Origin: Robiginitomaculum sp.
GTDB lineage: Bacteria > Pseudomonadota > Alphaproteobacteria > Caulobacterales > Maricaulaceae
Direction of reading: 5' to 3'
NCBI GenBank assembly: GCA_021647805.1
Contig: JAKITZ010000062.1
Span: forward strand, 1-11,106
Length of the DNA: 11,106 nucleotides
Made by a program: the position numbers and the translations under genes. The notes beneath the pieces were generated by a model, which searched no databases, had not been told where the DNA came from, and worked only from the letters and a program-made list of their open reading frames with translations. Shown in pieces: positions 1 through 8,506 of the stretch. Positions within the stretch are counted from its first letter, which is position 1. Each line of letters begins with the position of its first letter.

Positions 1-3000
1 AATCACCTTAACCCATTTACCTGCACCAGCTAACCTTTGCTGCGGTTCTGGCCATACACCACGAATAAACAATTTATGATCAGCTCGCATCTTAAAGCCG
101 TGCGGATTTTGTGAAATCAACTCGATCAATGCCACCGGATCAGCAAAACTGGAGTTCCTAAATGTTATCAACACCCCTTTGGGGCCAGCATCAACCTTTT
201 CTATTCCAGCAGCTAAGCAATCAGCCTTGATCTGCATAACCCCTAGCAAATGCTTGACTTCATTAGGTAAAGTTCCAAATCTGTCTATAAGCTCTGCGGC
301 AAACTCTTCCCGATCAACTTGTTCTTCGAGGTTTGCCAATCGCCGGTATAGCGACAAACGCACATCAAGGTCAGAAACATAAGTATCAGGTATCAAAACC
401 GATGCACCAGTACTGATTTGCGGAGAATATTGATCCGGAGCATCATCAGTTGCAGATTGCAGCTCAGCCACGGCATCTTCTAACATCGATTGGTATAATT
501 CGACCCCGACATCGCGAATTTGCCCCGATTGTTCATCGCCCAGTAAATTACCACCGCCACGAATATCCAGATCATGGCTGGCCAAAGTAAAGCCCGCTCC
601 AAGATGATCTAACGAGCTTAACACCCGAAGACGCTGTTCGGCCAGTTTGGTAATTTTGAAATTATTCGGTGTTGCCAAATAAGCATAGGCTCTGACTTTT
701 GAGCGCCCTACCCGACCGCGTAACTGGTATAATTGCGCCAAGCCAAACCTATCAGCTCGAAAAACTACCAAAGTATTAGCGGTAGGAATGTCCAACCCGG
801 ATTCAACTATGGTCGTTGACACCAGAACATCAAACTTACCGTCATAAAACGCGGTCATAATATCTTCTAACTCAGCGCTCGGCATCTGCCCGTGCGCCAC
901 GACAAATGTAACTTCTGGCACATTCTCGCGTAAAAACTCTTCTATTCCTTCTAAATCAGCAATTCTTGGAGCAACAAAAAAACTTTGACCGCCACGATAA
1001 CGCTCACGTAATAATGCTTCGCGGATTGTTACCGGATCAAATGGTGAAATATATGTGCGTACTGCCAACCTATCGACCGGTGGCGTGGCAATCAATGAAA
1101 GCTCTCGAATGCCCGCAAGAGCCATTTGTAAGGTACGCGGTATCGGGGTTGCAGTTAAAGTCAACACATGGACATTGGTTCTAAAATTCTTCAACTTCTC
1201 TTTATGCTTAACCCCAAAGCGCTGTTCTTCATCAATAATCATCAAGCCAAGGTTACGAAACTTGATACTATCCGAAAGCAGTGCATGAGTACCGATCACA
1301 ATATCAACTTGACCATCGGCCAAATTCTTCTTGGTTTGAGCCGCCTGTTTAGCAGGAACCAAGCGCGACAATTGCCGTACTTTTACCGGCCAGTCTTTGA
1401 ACCTCTCGCTAAATGTCGCAAAATGCTGACGTGCCAATAATGTCGTTGGTGCAATAATTGCTACTTGGCGACCACTTAACGCTGCAACAAAACAAGCACG
1501 TAACGCTACTTCGGTTTTACCAAACCCGACATCACCACATATCAACCGATCCATTGGCCGGCCTTTTGCCATATCTTCCAATACATCAGTAATGGCATTT
1601 AACTGATCATCGGTTTCCGTATAAGGAAAGCCGGCACAAAACTCCTCCCACGCTCCATCTGCGGGGTGAATCTTTTCAGCTGTTTTCAATTCCCTAGCGG
1701 CAGCAATTTTAATCAACTCTCCAGCCATTTCCAGCAAACGTTTTTTGGCTTTTGCTTTGCGAGCTTGCCAACCGGAACCACCTAAGCGGTCAAGTTTATG
1801 CTCAGCCGTGTCTCCACCATACCTACTTAATAATTCGATATTCTCTACCGGCAAGAATAAACGATCACCACCGTAATACTCAAGTTCCAAACAATCGTGT
1901 GGAGCGTCTTGAACGTCCACAGTCTGCAAGCCTACATATCTGGCAATTCCATGATCAACATGCACCACCAAGTCGTTTAGGCTAAGTGTTCCTGCTTCGG
2001 AAATGAAATTTTTGGCTCGCCGCTTGCGCCTGCCCCTAGAAAGTCTATCACCAAAAATGTCCTGTTCACACAGGAACACTTGGAATTCAGTTTGAAACCC
2101 CTTTTCCAAAGGCAATATCAGCATTTGCACCACTGCTTTTGGAGCTTTTACAGCAGATATATAATTATCGGCATCTGCGATAGCCCGCAAACCATGATCA
2201 GACAGCACTTGCGACAATCGTTCTTTCGACCCCCTACTAGAACAAGCAATTAGCACCCGTTTTCCAGTTGTACGGGCTTCATCAATATACTCGCAAACCG
2301 ACTGAAATACATTGTTGTCACGATTTTGCCGCTCAATCGAGAAATTACGCCCCTCACGTGCCTTTACATCAACAACCCTATCGCCTCTTGGAAGCGTAAA
2401 CGGCGATAATTTGCGTAAATCAACCTGAACTAGTTGCTTCTCTAACTGTTGTTTAGACAAATACAAACTAGATGGTGGCAAAGCTCGATATTTTGGAGCC
2501 GACATTGCGCCTTTACCCACATGAGTATTAACACGGGCGGAATAATAATCTTCAATAAGCTTAAAGCGTTCGGGTATTGCTTCGGACACTAAATGATCAA
2601 ATACCAATAATGGCTTTTCACCAAACAAATCAAATAATGTTGTCGTGGTTTCGTAAAACAACGGCATCCAATGCTCAACACCTTGCGGCCTAGCACCAGC
2701 ACTTACTGCATCATAAATAGGATCACGTTCAATCGCTGCACCAAAAGCAGCAATAAAGCCTTGGCGAAAATTTGAAATATATTCAGGAGCCAATAAAACT
2801 TCGCTTGGAGGAGTTAACTCCACCACCTGCATAGAACCCGTTGAACGCTGGCTAATTGGATCAAAACAACGAATGCCCTCAAGAGTATCACCAAAGAAAT
2901 CCAACCTCACTGGCTCGATAGTTCCCGGCGCATAAATATCGACGACCCCGCCACGAATGGCAAAATCACCGGGTTCCATTGCGTTACTAACTCTTGCATA

Positions 3001-3459
3001 GCCATTGGTTTGCAAAAAACTAAGTAATTCATCTTGGGATATTTCCTGACCAACTTTGGCAAAAAATCTAGATTTACCCAGTAAATCAACAGGAGGCAGC
3101 CGTTGTAGTAACGAATTTACAGTTGTTACGATTAAGCAAGGCTCTGTATCTTCGTGATATACCGCAAGTTCTGACAGGGCTGCTGATCGTTTTGCTGCAA
3201 TATCAGCAGATGGAGAAACCCGATCAAAAGGCAAACAATCCCAACCGGGTAGGAATATGGTTTTTAAGTTCGGCGCAAAAAAGTTGACACATTCAATGAA
3301 CCTTGCGGCGCGAACATCGTCTCTGGCAACGAAAACACCTAATCCTTCACGATCTAATATTGCCTCGGATACAATTTGCGCATCAAGGCCTTCAGGTGCT
3401 CCTGAAACTAACAAATGACCAGCGGTAGAGGCAAAAGATTCAATAACAGCGTCGTCCAT
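1..3459 (-). CDS. mfd: Transcription-repair coupling factor Mfd (C-terminal end outside window)
   Basis: Mfd is a cytoplasmic DNA translocase. It pushes stalled RNA polymerase off DNA lesions and recruits UvrA for transcription-coupled repair. The frame stays open for 1153 codons to the window edge; E. coli Mfd is about 1148 residues, so only a short tail should be missing. Visible landmarks in order: an N-terminal UvrB-like module (LPGWDCLPFD, RGGVVDIYAPG); the RNA-polymerase-interacting segment (NDLVVHVDHGIARYVGLQ); a Walker A motif, GDVGFGKTE, near residue 642; the DEEQ box near 743, within IIDEEQRFGVKHKE; motif III, LTLTATPIPRTL; and motif VI, QLRGRVGRS, near 912. All look intact. The ATG directly follows the TAG of sdhE and has no strong Shine-Dalgarno site of its own (a distant AGGG), so translational coupling is likely. 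No in-frame stop was seen. Identity is secure. Confidence 0.97.
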   Translation of the reverse strand, partial: MDDAVIESFASTAGHLLVSGAPEGLDAQIVSEAILDREGLGVFVARDDVRAARFIECVNFFAPNLKTIFLPGWDCLPFDRVSPSADIAAKRSAALSELAVYHEDTEPCLIVTTVNSLLQRLPPVDLLGKSRFFAKVGQEISQDELLSFLQTNGYARVSNAMEPGDFAIRGGVVDIYAPGTIEPVRLDFFGDTLEGIRCFDPISQRSTGSMQVVELTPPSEVLLAPEYISNFRQGFIAAFGAAIERDPIYDAVSAGARPQGVEHWMPLFYETTTTLFDLFGEKPLLVFDHLVSEAIPERFKLIEDYYSARVNTHVGKGAMSAPKYRALPPSSLYLSKQQLEKQLVQVDLRKLSPFTLPRGDRVVDVKAREGRNFSIERQNRDNNVFQSVCEYIDEARTTGKRVLIACSSRGSKERLSQVLSDHGLRAIADADNYISAVKAPKAVVQMLILPLEKGFQTEFQVFLCEQDIFGDRLSRGRRKRRAKNFISEAGTLSLNDLVVHVDHGIARYVGLQTVDVQDAPHDCLELEYYGGDRLFLPVENIELLSRYGGDTAEHKLDRLGGSGWQARKAKAKKRLLEMAGELIKIAAARELKTAEKIHPADGAWEEFCAGFPYTETDDQLNAITDVLEDMAKGRPMDRLICGDVGFGKTEVALRACFVAALSGRQVAIIAPTTLLARQHFATFSERFKDWPVKVRQLSRLVPAKQAAQTKKNLADGQVDIVIGTHALLSDSIKFRNLGLMIIDEEQRFGVKHKEKLKNFRTNVHVLTLTATPIPRTLQMALAGIRELSLIATPPVDRLAVRTYISPFDPVTIREALLRERYRGGQSFFVAPRIADLEGIEEFLRENVPEVTFVVAHGQMPSAELEDIMTAFYDGKFDVLVSTTIVESGLDIPTANTLVVFRADRFGLAQLYQLRGRVGRSKVRAYAYLATPNNFKITKLAEQRLRVLSSLDHLGAGFTLASHDLDIRGGGNLLGDEQSGQIRDVGVELYQSMLEDAVAELQSATDDAPDQYSPQISTGASVLIPDTYVSDLDVRLSLYRRLANLEEQVDREEFAAELIDRFGTLPNEVKHLLGVMQIKADCLAAGIEKVDAGPKGVLITFRNSSFADPVALIELISQNPHGFKMRADHKLFIRGVWPEPQQRLAGAGKWVKVI

Positions 3460-3738
3460 CTAGCTAGTGCGCCCTAATTGAAGTTTCGCTGAGAGCATTG
3501 TAAAGCTCTGCAACTCTTTCATCATATTGTTATTGTGACGTTTTGGAATAGGAACTTTGCCGATAAACCAATCGTATACCTCAAGATCGTTTTCATCGAG
3601 CAGAGCTTCGATTTGCGTAACGCCCTGTTCATCAAGGCCATCAAGCAAACGATCAACAACCGTTCCGAAAATCAGATCCAGCTCTCGTGTTCCACGTCTC
3701 CACGCCCGTAGTTTAAGTCGTTTTTTTCGCTGTTCCAT
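3460..3738 (-). CDS. sdhE: Succinate dehydrogenase assembly factor SdhE (RGxxE/DUF339 family)
   Basis: This 92-residue protein carries the family signature RGTRELD near residues 15-21 (RGxxE), then an acidic helical region and DWFIGKVPIP near the C-terminus. In the family, SdhE helps attach FAD covalently to the flavoprotein subunit SdhA of succinate dehydrogenase, and also to fumarate reductase; it acts in the cytoplasm. Length and motif fit well. I chose the ATG at 3738. A TTG two codons upstream (3744) is possible, but neither has a clear ribosome-binding site. The TAG stop touches the ATG of mfd in the same reading frame. The sdhE-mfd pair is a common alphaproteobacterial arrangement, often with recG on the other side. 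Here that side holds a secreted protease instead, 59 bp upstream, and I see no terminator in that gap. Confidence 0.9.
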   Translation of the reverse strand: MEQRKKRLKLRAWRRGTRELDLIFGTVVDRLLDGLDEQGVTQIEALLDENDLEVYDWFIGKVPIPKRHNNNMMKELQSFTMLSAKLQLGRTS

Positions 3739-3797
3739 TCGCAAAATCTATAAGCCGTGCGCTCAAGAAGTAAACGAAAAAATCAATGCAAACTCAA

Positions 3798-6734
3798 TTA
3801 ATCGACAAAAGTACGAACTGCTACACTGGTTGCACCACGAGGGATCGAGCTTTGATCAAAACGTAAGAACAAGCGGCTATTTGCAGCATCAAGAACAACA
3901 TTTCCTTGGCCGGTAACAAAAACTGCTAGTAGAACCACCTCGTTAGTTGCTAAATCAAATGACACATCCGCAGCAGGCGCGGCATTACAATTACCAAGTG
4001 CATCGGTTGTGCAAATCAGCGCTTCAAGAGCCAATCCAGCACCAGCATCATCAACATAAGCAGTAATAGTTGCCGCAGAGCCGATATTCACTGCCGAAGC
4101 AGAAAAGAATCCAGTAGCTGTCTCACCGGGAATATTGATAATCCCATCATTAGAAACCGTTGCCGCAATGGCAATTAGATCCGCAACTGCTACATTAGCG
4201 GAAGAGACTGTAAACCTGTTTAAGCCCGGAACGCTTGGTGCTGGTGATGTATTTGAGCAATCGAACACCAAGCCAATTTGCGCGCCTTGCATAGCCCTGT
4301 TAGGTGTATACCCAAACACGAAATTCTGGGTCGCTCCTGCCAAAATATCAACAGGCGTATCTGCCGAACCAGTAAGCACGTTTGCCGGAGTTGTAGTTTG
4401 AAACCCAAATGTTGCAGTTTCTCCCGATGGCCGAGCAATTGAACAGCCTGTGGCAGCGTTAGAGCCTGTGTTAATCAAAGAAGCAAAAGCTGTTAATGGT
4501 GCGCCCATAATTCCAGAACGGGTGGTTGGCAAAATTGACGACAACAAAGCCGGAGCCGTACTGCTTTGTGACCAGTTTAGAGTGATGTTGCCAACTTTTT
4601 TATTCCAACCATCAACAGCAATATAATATAGCATTCCACTTTGAGCGGTAAACGTTACTCTTGAAGTACGAGTAGCCCCCCCATCATCATTAAAAGCGAC
4701 AGTGGTTAAGCTAGCCATAGATCTGCCACCATAAACACTCATAAGTGTATCAAAATCACTACCGGTAGTGTCGATCACCACCTCACCGCTAGCTGCTGGA
4801 ACCCACTTCCACCACAAAGATTTACCACCATTTGTTACACCACCGTGTTTTGGTTCACCGGCCTCTTCAGATGCAAGTTCGTTATTCGCAGTTACACTGC
4901 CAGTCATACCACTGAGTAGTTCCGAATTAGCGAAATCATCATTTTCCGCTGAACGGAAAACGGTGAATTGTATTGACCGCTTATGGCTACCAGCACCCAA
5001 TGTAGTATTGGAAAAAACTAACTCTGCGGCATGTAGTCCCTCTAGCAAATCAAGCGCATCTGCGTTCAATGAAACTGTAATAGTAACTTCCGCGCCGGCG
5101 GCTAGTGTACCGGAACTTAGTGATATATCCATCCAACTAACGCTTGAGGAAGCAGTCCAGTCTAACGGGTTTGCGCCCGAATTACTCAACAAGTAATCCA
5201 TACTGGTTAGCGTTGGCGTTGCACCAGGCTCAAGTCTGCTAATAAAGTTAGTTCCAGGTGTGGCCAATAAGGTTTCTTGTGCGCCAATTGCAACATTAAT
5301 CGTCATAGAATTCGAGGGCGTAGGAATCGCACTTAAGCTAACGCCGGAAGTTATTCCAGAATATTGTAGTGTATTTGGACTGGAAGTTGGATCAAGAACC
5401 TGACCTGCGGTGTAAAAATCACCGGCGTCACCAGAGCCACCTTGTTCGATCTCTTCAAGGCCATCGGCTTCCATCAATCGTAACAACTTACGAGAAGTAA
5501 AAGAATTATTATATAAATAGTCAAAGCCACCAGCCGCTAAGGTCGCATCAACATGCCAAGCTAAAATCCCATCAGAAGGCCAACCTGTATCATTCCCGGT
5601 ACGATGGCGATTCTGGAATATAAACATTTCAGAATAATGGTCTGCCGTAGCAAGACCTGGCCATAAAACCACACAATCCTGTGTTGTTCCTGAATCTCTT
5701 AAAGTAATACTTTGACTACCAGAGGCAATAACAGTTGGCTCTAACCAGCCCAAAACCCACTTGGAAAAGCAACTATGATCGCCCCAATTCCCATGCATTA
5801 TATCAAGACCACCAACGCCGCCTCTTGGGCCAACGGAGTTGTCATAATCATAATAATCAGGCAAGCCCAAAGCGTGTCCGGTTTCATGAATTACTACTCT
5901 TGGGTGAAATGTGCCGCCAACTGGACGGGATTCCCACTGCCACGAATATTTGCCCAATCTAACGCCATCAACAACAAATGACGAATTGCTATAGCTTGTT
6001 TGATAGCCCCACCAAAAATTACCCCAGCCATTATCTGGCCCAGCCCAAATAACTAGGAAATAATCAATTCTGCCGTCATTATTATTGTCGTATTGGCTAA
6101 AATCATGCCCCGCCGCATCAAAACTTTCGATAGCCTCTCGTATAAGGACTTCTCGGCCAGCAGTGTTTTGCGCAATATCAGCTCTAGCAGTAGAGGGACG
6201 ATACCAACCAAGTGTTGAACCATTAGAAAGATCCAATTGCCCATAACTAGCACGGTCATGATAATTGGCCATGCTATCTTGAGGGAAGTTCCCGGCAACA
6301 CCACTACCGAAAAGATTGGAGTTAATAAAACTGGCATCATTAGTCGATTGCTGATCGGAAAAGTCTATCAGCAAGGCAAAAACCCGAACATCACCAGTAG
6401 TTGGCATGCCACGCCATCTTGGAGGTACTGTTGATTGTGGAGCTGTGACCTCTAATTGTTTCTTCGACATACCGTTTGCACGATAAAAATCTCTGGCACT
6501 ACCCAATATTGCCTTGTTGAATAAATATGGATCAAGCTGGTGGTTACCCAACTCACGCATGAACTTCATTTTTCGTTTTATCTCGACCTGTTCAGCAATA
6601 ATCGCAGGGGTTAAATCCCCTTTCATTGCCAAAATTTGACGCATACGCTGCGCTTCGGCTGCATCGGGGGGTTGAGTCGCTGATACTGGAAAGGAAAACA
6701 ACAATCCACAGGCTACAATTAAGCATAACTTCAT
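3798..6734 (-). CDS. Secreted M6-family (immune inhibitor A-like) metalloprotease with C-terminal beta domains
   Basis: The 978-residue protein begins with a Sec signal peptide (MKLCLIVACGLLFSFPVSA). A helical propeptide-like part runs to about residue 100. The peptidase domain has the zinc motif HETGHALGLPDYYD at about 283 (HExxHxxGxxD), a Ca-binding-type DNNNDGRID near 216, and the M6 signature DIMHGNWGDHSCFSKWVLGW near 311-330. About 505-595 resembles a BACON/Ig-like domain. About 598-722 resembles a PPC-type beta domain (NDDFANSELL, SLWWKWVPAASG, FDTLMSVY, YYIAVDGW). The last 250 residues are a beta-rich region I cannot assign, with two Cys pairs. It is probably a zinc endopeptidase acting outside the cell; the substrate is unknown. 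Start choice is open: ATG 6734 gives a classic signal peptide, while GTG 6761 has GGGG seven bases upstream. A TTG at 6782 is less likely. The stop is TAA. It appears monocistronic, or may read into sdhE. Confidence 0.92.
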   Translation of the reverse strand: MKLCLIVACGLLFSFPVSATQPPDAAEAQRMRQILAMKGDLTPAIIAEQVEIKRKMKFMRELGNHQLDPYLFNKAILGSARDFYRANGMSKKQLEVTAPQSTVPPRWRGMPTTGDVRVFALLIDFSDQQSTNDASFINSNLFGSGVAGNFPQDSMANYHDRASYGQLDLSNGSTLGWYRPSTARADIAQNTAGREVLIREAIESFDAAGHDFSQYDNNNDGRIDYFLVIWAGPDNGWGNFWWGYQTSYSNSSFVVDGVRLGKYSWQWESRPVGGTFHPRVVIHETGHALGLPDYYDYDNSVGPRGGVGGLDIMHGNWGDHSCFSKWVLGWLEPTVIASGSQSITLRDSGTTQDCVVLWPGLATADHYSEMFIFQNRHRTGNDTGWPSDGILAWHVDATLAAGGFDYLYNNSFTSRKLLRLMEADGLEEIEQGGSGDAGDFYTAGQVLDPTSSPNTLQYSGITSGVSLSAIPTPSNSMTINVAIGAQETLLATPGTNFISRLEPGATPTLTSMDYLLSNSGANPLDWTASSSVSWMDISLSSGTLAAGAEVTITVSLNADALDLLEGLHAAELVFSNTTLGAGSHKRSIQFTVFRSAENDDFANSELLSGMTGSVTANNELASEEAGEPKHGGVTNGGKSLWWKWVPAASGEVVIDTTGSDFDTLMSVYGGRSMASLTTVAFNDDGGATRTSRVTFTAQSGMLYYIAVDGWNKKVGNITLNWSQSSTAPALLSSILPTTRSGIMGAPLTAFASLINTGSNAATGCSIARPSGETATFGFQTTTPANVLTGSADTPVDILAGATQNFVFGYTPNRAMQGAQIGLVFDCSNTSPAPSVPGLNRFTVSSANVAVADLIAIAATVSNDGIINIPGETATGFFSASAVNIGSAATITAYVDDAGAGLALEALICTTDALGNCNAAPAADVSFDLATNEVVLLAVFVTGQGNVVLDAANSRLFLRFDQSSIPRGATSVAVRTFVD

Positions 6735-6879
6735 TGTACTAAACTTAAAACTAACAGTCACTATGACACCCCACAAAATCAACAGACCAGTTAACTAGCA
6801 AAGTTATCTACCAGAACACAAGTATTTACCACCAACTTTAATTGAAAGTGTGAAAGGCATCCGTTTGATTTACTTATAC

Positions 6880-6926
6880 TCCATCGACCCAAAAAGTGGG
6901 AACCGGTTTTTGGTTAAGTTGATGGA
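6880..6926. repeat. Alphaproteobacterial dispersed palindromic repeat (GTGGGAACCGGTTTT core)
   Basis: The core AAAAAGTGGGAACCGGTTTTT lies at 6891-6911, with CC and GG on either side. The CCAAAAA/TTTTTGG stem closes over an 11-base centre, GTGGGAACCGG. Outer arms TCCATCGAC (6880-6888) and GTTGATGGA (6918-6926) extend the inverted repeat imperfectly, with an extra TTAA on the right. I recognise AAAAGTGGGAACCGGTTTT as a motif that recurs between genes in Rhizobiales and other alphaproteobacteria; this rests on memory, not a search. Function is unknown; it may be a non-autonomous mobile or mRNA-hairpin element. Confidence 0.7.
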
Positions 6927-6940
6927 TCCAGAAGATAAAA

Positions 6941-6979
6941 TATACTCAAAATACCGTTTAGTTCGGTATTTTGAGTATA
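6941..6979. repeat. Perfect 16-bp inverted repeat, copy 1 of a two-copy hairpin
   Basis: TATACTCAAAATACCG (6941-6956) and CGGTATTTTGAGTATA (6964-6979) are exact reverse complements around a 7-base centre, TTTAGTT. Read on the minus strand, the right arm is followed by a T-rich stretch (TTTTATCTTCT). This suggests a backup terminator behind the fadL-like gene. The arms resemble those of the hairpin at 9467-9503. Confidence 0.8.
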
Positions 6980-7044
6980 ATAAATTAAATAATTTGCACT
7001 GCGTCATCACCAACAACAATGCCCGCATCCTTTTGAAATAATAC

Positions 7045-7077
7045 AAAAAAGCCTGCTCGCGTTAAACTCGAGCAGGC
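7045..7077 (-). terminator. Rho-independent terminator of the fadL-like gene
   Basis: A perfect 9-bp stem, GCCTGCTCG/CGAGCAGGC (7051-7059 with 7069-7077), closes a 9-base loop. On the minus strand it is followed by six T (7050-7045). It starts 30 bp after the stop of the fadL-like gene, in the right orientation. Confidence 0.92.
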
Positions 7078-7107
7078 CAATAAGTGGAATAGAGAGATTA
7101 AATAAGA

Positions 7108-8400
7108 TTAGAAATTCCAAGTCCAACCTGCGGTTACCTCAAGTTGATTCATACTCAACTCAATAGTACGCCCAGGATTTAACCCACCAGGTGTGACTTC
7201 AATACCCGAAACAGAGGTGTTCGGTGCGTACATTAAAGCAAAATCAAAAGAATTGCCCTCATTAACTGCATACGAAAAACCACCGGTAATATGGCTCTTG
7301 GTTACACCGGGAGCCAAAATGTTTAAGGTTACATCATCAGCGCCAATAGGATTGTTATTGCGAGCATACCCACCGCGCCAAGTCCACTCATCTCTGCGCC
7401 ATTCAACGCCGAGCTTATACGACGTTACATTACTCCAGCCAAATCCCGGCCCACCAAAGCTACCAAACAAGCTTGGAGTACGTGAAGAATTCCCAATGGC
7501 CGGAACACCAGAATAACTGACGTGCCTGATATCAAACATCGCAGTTATGTCTTCTGACATATCAAAGGCTACGCCAACTTGCCAATTTGATGGAACGTCA
7601 AATTTGCCACCATCAGCAAATAAACCACGATATTTGGTAAACCGATCCATTATAATTTTCGGTTGATACGAGGCTCCAAAACGAAACCCGCTACCACTAT
7701 CAATTTCAACGCCTAATTTCACACCAAGGCCCGTTCCCCAATCGGAACCATTGTTAGTCAAATTAGCTGGATCAACCGATGCTCCACCAAAGGCAGCCAA
7801 ACCACGAGCTTCAAATTTCTGCACAGCTAAAACCGGAGCAATACCAATAGAAAAGCCCTCCATAGGCTTATAAGCGAATGTCGGTTGGATAAACATTTGG
7901 TTTAGATCAACACCAGTTCCAGCACCACAAAACACGCCCGTTGCAGAAGGAAACGGCCCAGTTCCACAAACAGAGTTGGCTAAATCGCGGGCATAAGAGG
8001 TATTCATACCACCATTAGCAATCAGGACGATGCCCCAAGCGAATTTATCATTGAATTGTCTTGAATAAGCCAACCCAGGTACAGGAAACCAGTTCTCGCC
8101 AGATTTAATCACCCCTGATGGGGTAAAACCTGGCCCAGTGCCGGTAAATTGTCTATTAGGGTTAAATGCAGATAAAGATAATTGAAACTGGTTGCCGGCA
8201 CGAAACAATCCTGCAGGGTTGATACCTGCCCCAGCTGCATCACGGGTATCAGCCACACCTGCACCGGCTAATGCCTTTGATCTGGCACTGGTGCCGTTTT
8301 GAAAATATCCTTCAGTTGCAAATGCCGGAACACTTAATGCGCTCGCAGCTAGTAAACTGACAAATGTGGTACGTATTGTTCTTTTAAGCATCAAAGTCAT
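7108..8400 (-). CDS. FadL/OmpP1/TodX-family outer-membrane transport protein
   Basis: The 430-residue protein has a signal peptide with cleavage likely after AFA (SALSVPAFA-TEGYFQNG). The mature N-terminus is typical of the FadL family: TEGYFQNGTSARSKALAGAG, then AGAGINPAGL, the NPAG hatch-region signature. The rest alternates amphipathic strands and Gly/Asn-rich turns. It ends LEVTAGWTWNF, with the terminal Phe expected for Bam-dependent outer-membrane barrels. Family members form 14-stranded channels for long-chain fatty acids or other hydrophobic compounds; the actual substrate cannot be read from sequence. The ATG at 8400 is fixed by GGGGAGGG five bases upstream (8405-8412). The gene lies 106 bp after tusA, so it could be a third gene of that transcript or have its own promoter. 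It ends at a strong terminator. Confidence 0.92.
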   Translation of the reverse strand: MTLMLKRTIRTTFVSLLAASALSVPAFATEGYFQNGTSARSKALAGAGVADTRDAAGAGINPAGLFRAGNQFQLSLSAFNPNRQFTGTGPGFTPSGVIKSGENWFPVPGLAYSRQFNDKFAWGIVLIANGGMNTSYARDLANSVCGTGPFPSATGVFCGAGTGVDLNQMFIQPTFAYKPMEGFSIGIAPVLAVQKFEARGLAAFGGASVDPANLTNNGSDWGTGLGVKLGVEIDSGSGFRFGASYQPKIIMDRFTKYRGLFADGGKFDVPSNWQVGVAFDMSEDITAMFDIRHVSYSGVPAIGNSSRTPSLFGSFGGPGFGWSNVTSYKLGVEWRRDEWTWRGGYARNNNPIGADDVTLNILAPGVTKSHITGGFSYAVNEGNSFDFALMYAPNTSVSGIEVTPGGLNPGRTIELSMNQLEVTAGWTWNF

Positions 8401-8404
8401 ATTA

Positions 8405-8412
8405 CCCTCCCC
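8405..8412 (-). promoter_or_regulatory. Strong ribosome-binding site of the fadL-like gene
   Basis: GGGGAGGG lies four bases upstream of the ATG at 8400 (spacer TAAT). It decides this start over the ATG three codons further in. Confidence 0.85.
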
Positions 8413-8506
8413 GGTAGTTAGCTTGATTGGATTAAAATTTGAATTTACTATTTTTTTATGGATTCATTGATGCGATCCAACTGAAAATTACGGAATCACC
8501 CATTAT

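Larger units (their letters stand above)
6735..7044. other. Intergenic region between protease gene and fadL-like gene
   Basis: About 310 bp with no convincing gene. It holds the 5' leader of the M6 protease, the alphaproteobacterial repeat at 6880-6926 and the palindrome at 6941-6979, described separately. A 63-codon GTG-started plus-strand frame crosses both inverted repeats and lacks a ribosome-binding site, so I do not treat it as a gene. I could not pick a convincing sigma70 promoter for the protease. TTGTGT at about 6823 upstream on the minus strand has no good -10 partner. Confidence 0.6.

Noticed and set aside
2907..3089. 60-codon minus-strand frame inside mfd
   Set aside because: It lies in another frame of mfd, where the main frame has clear Mfd motifs.
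3739..3797. Possible terminator or promoter between the protease gene and sdhE
   Set aside because: A T-rich run is present on the minus strand, but no stem of useful length precedes it and no convincing -35/-10 pair is seen.
3557..3916. 119-codon plus-strand frame
   Set aside because: It overlaps sdhE and the end of the protease gene antisense and is rich in Ser/Arg, as expected for a shadow frame.
4768..5196. 142-codon plus-strand frame inside the M6 protease gene
   Set aside because: It is antisense to a well-supported coding region, and its composition mirrors the real gene. No independent start signal was seen.
6850..7041. 63-codon plus-strand frame starting with GTG
   Set aside because: It runs through the repeat at 6880-6926 and the palindrome at 6941-6979, has no ribosome-binding site and resembles nothing I know. 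Best explained as chance in an AT-rich spacer.
8401..8506. Terminator or independent promoter between tusA and the fadL-like gene
   Set aside because: Only a short TGGAT/ATCCA pairing with a long loop is present, followed by an A-run rather than a T-run on the minus strand. No -35/-10 pair stands out.
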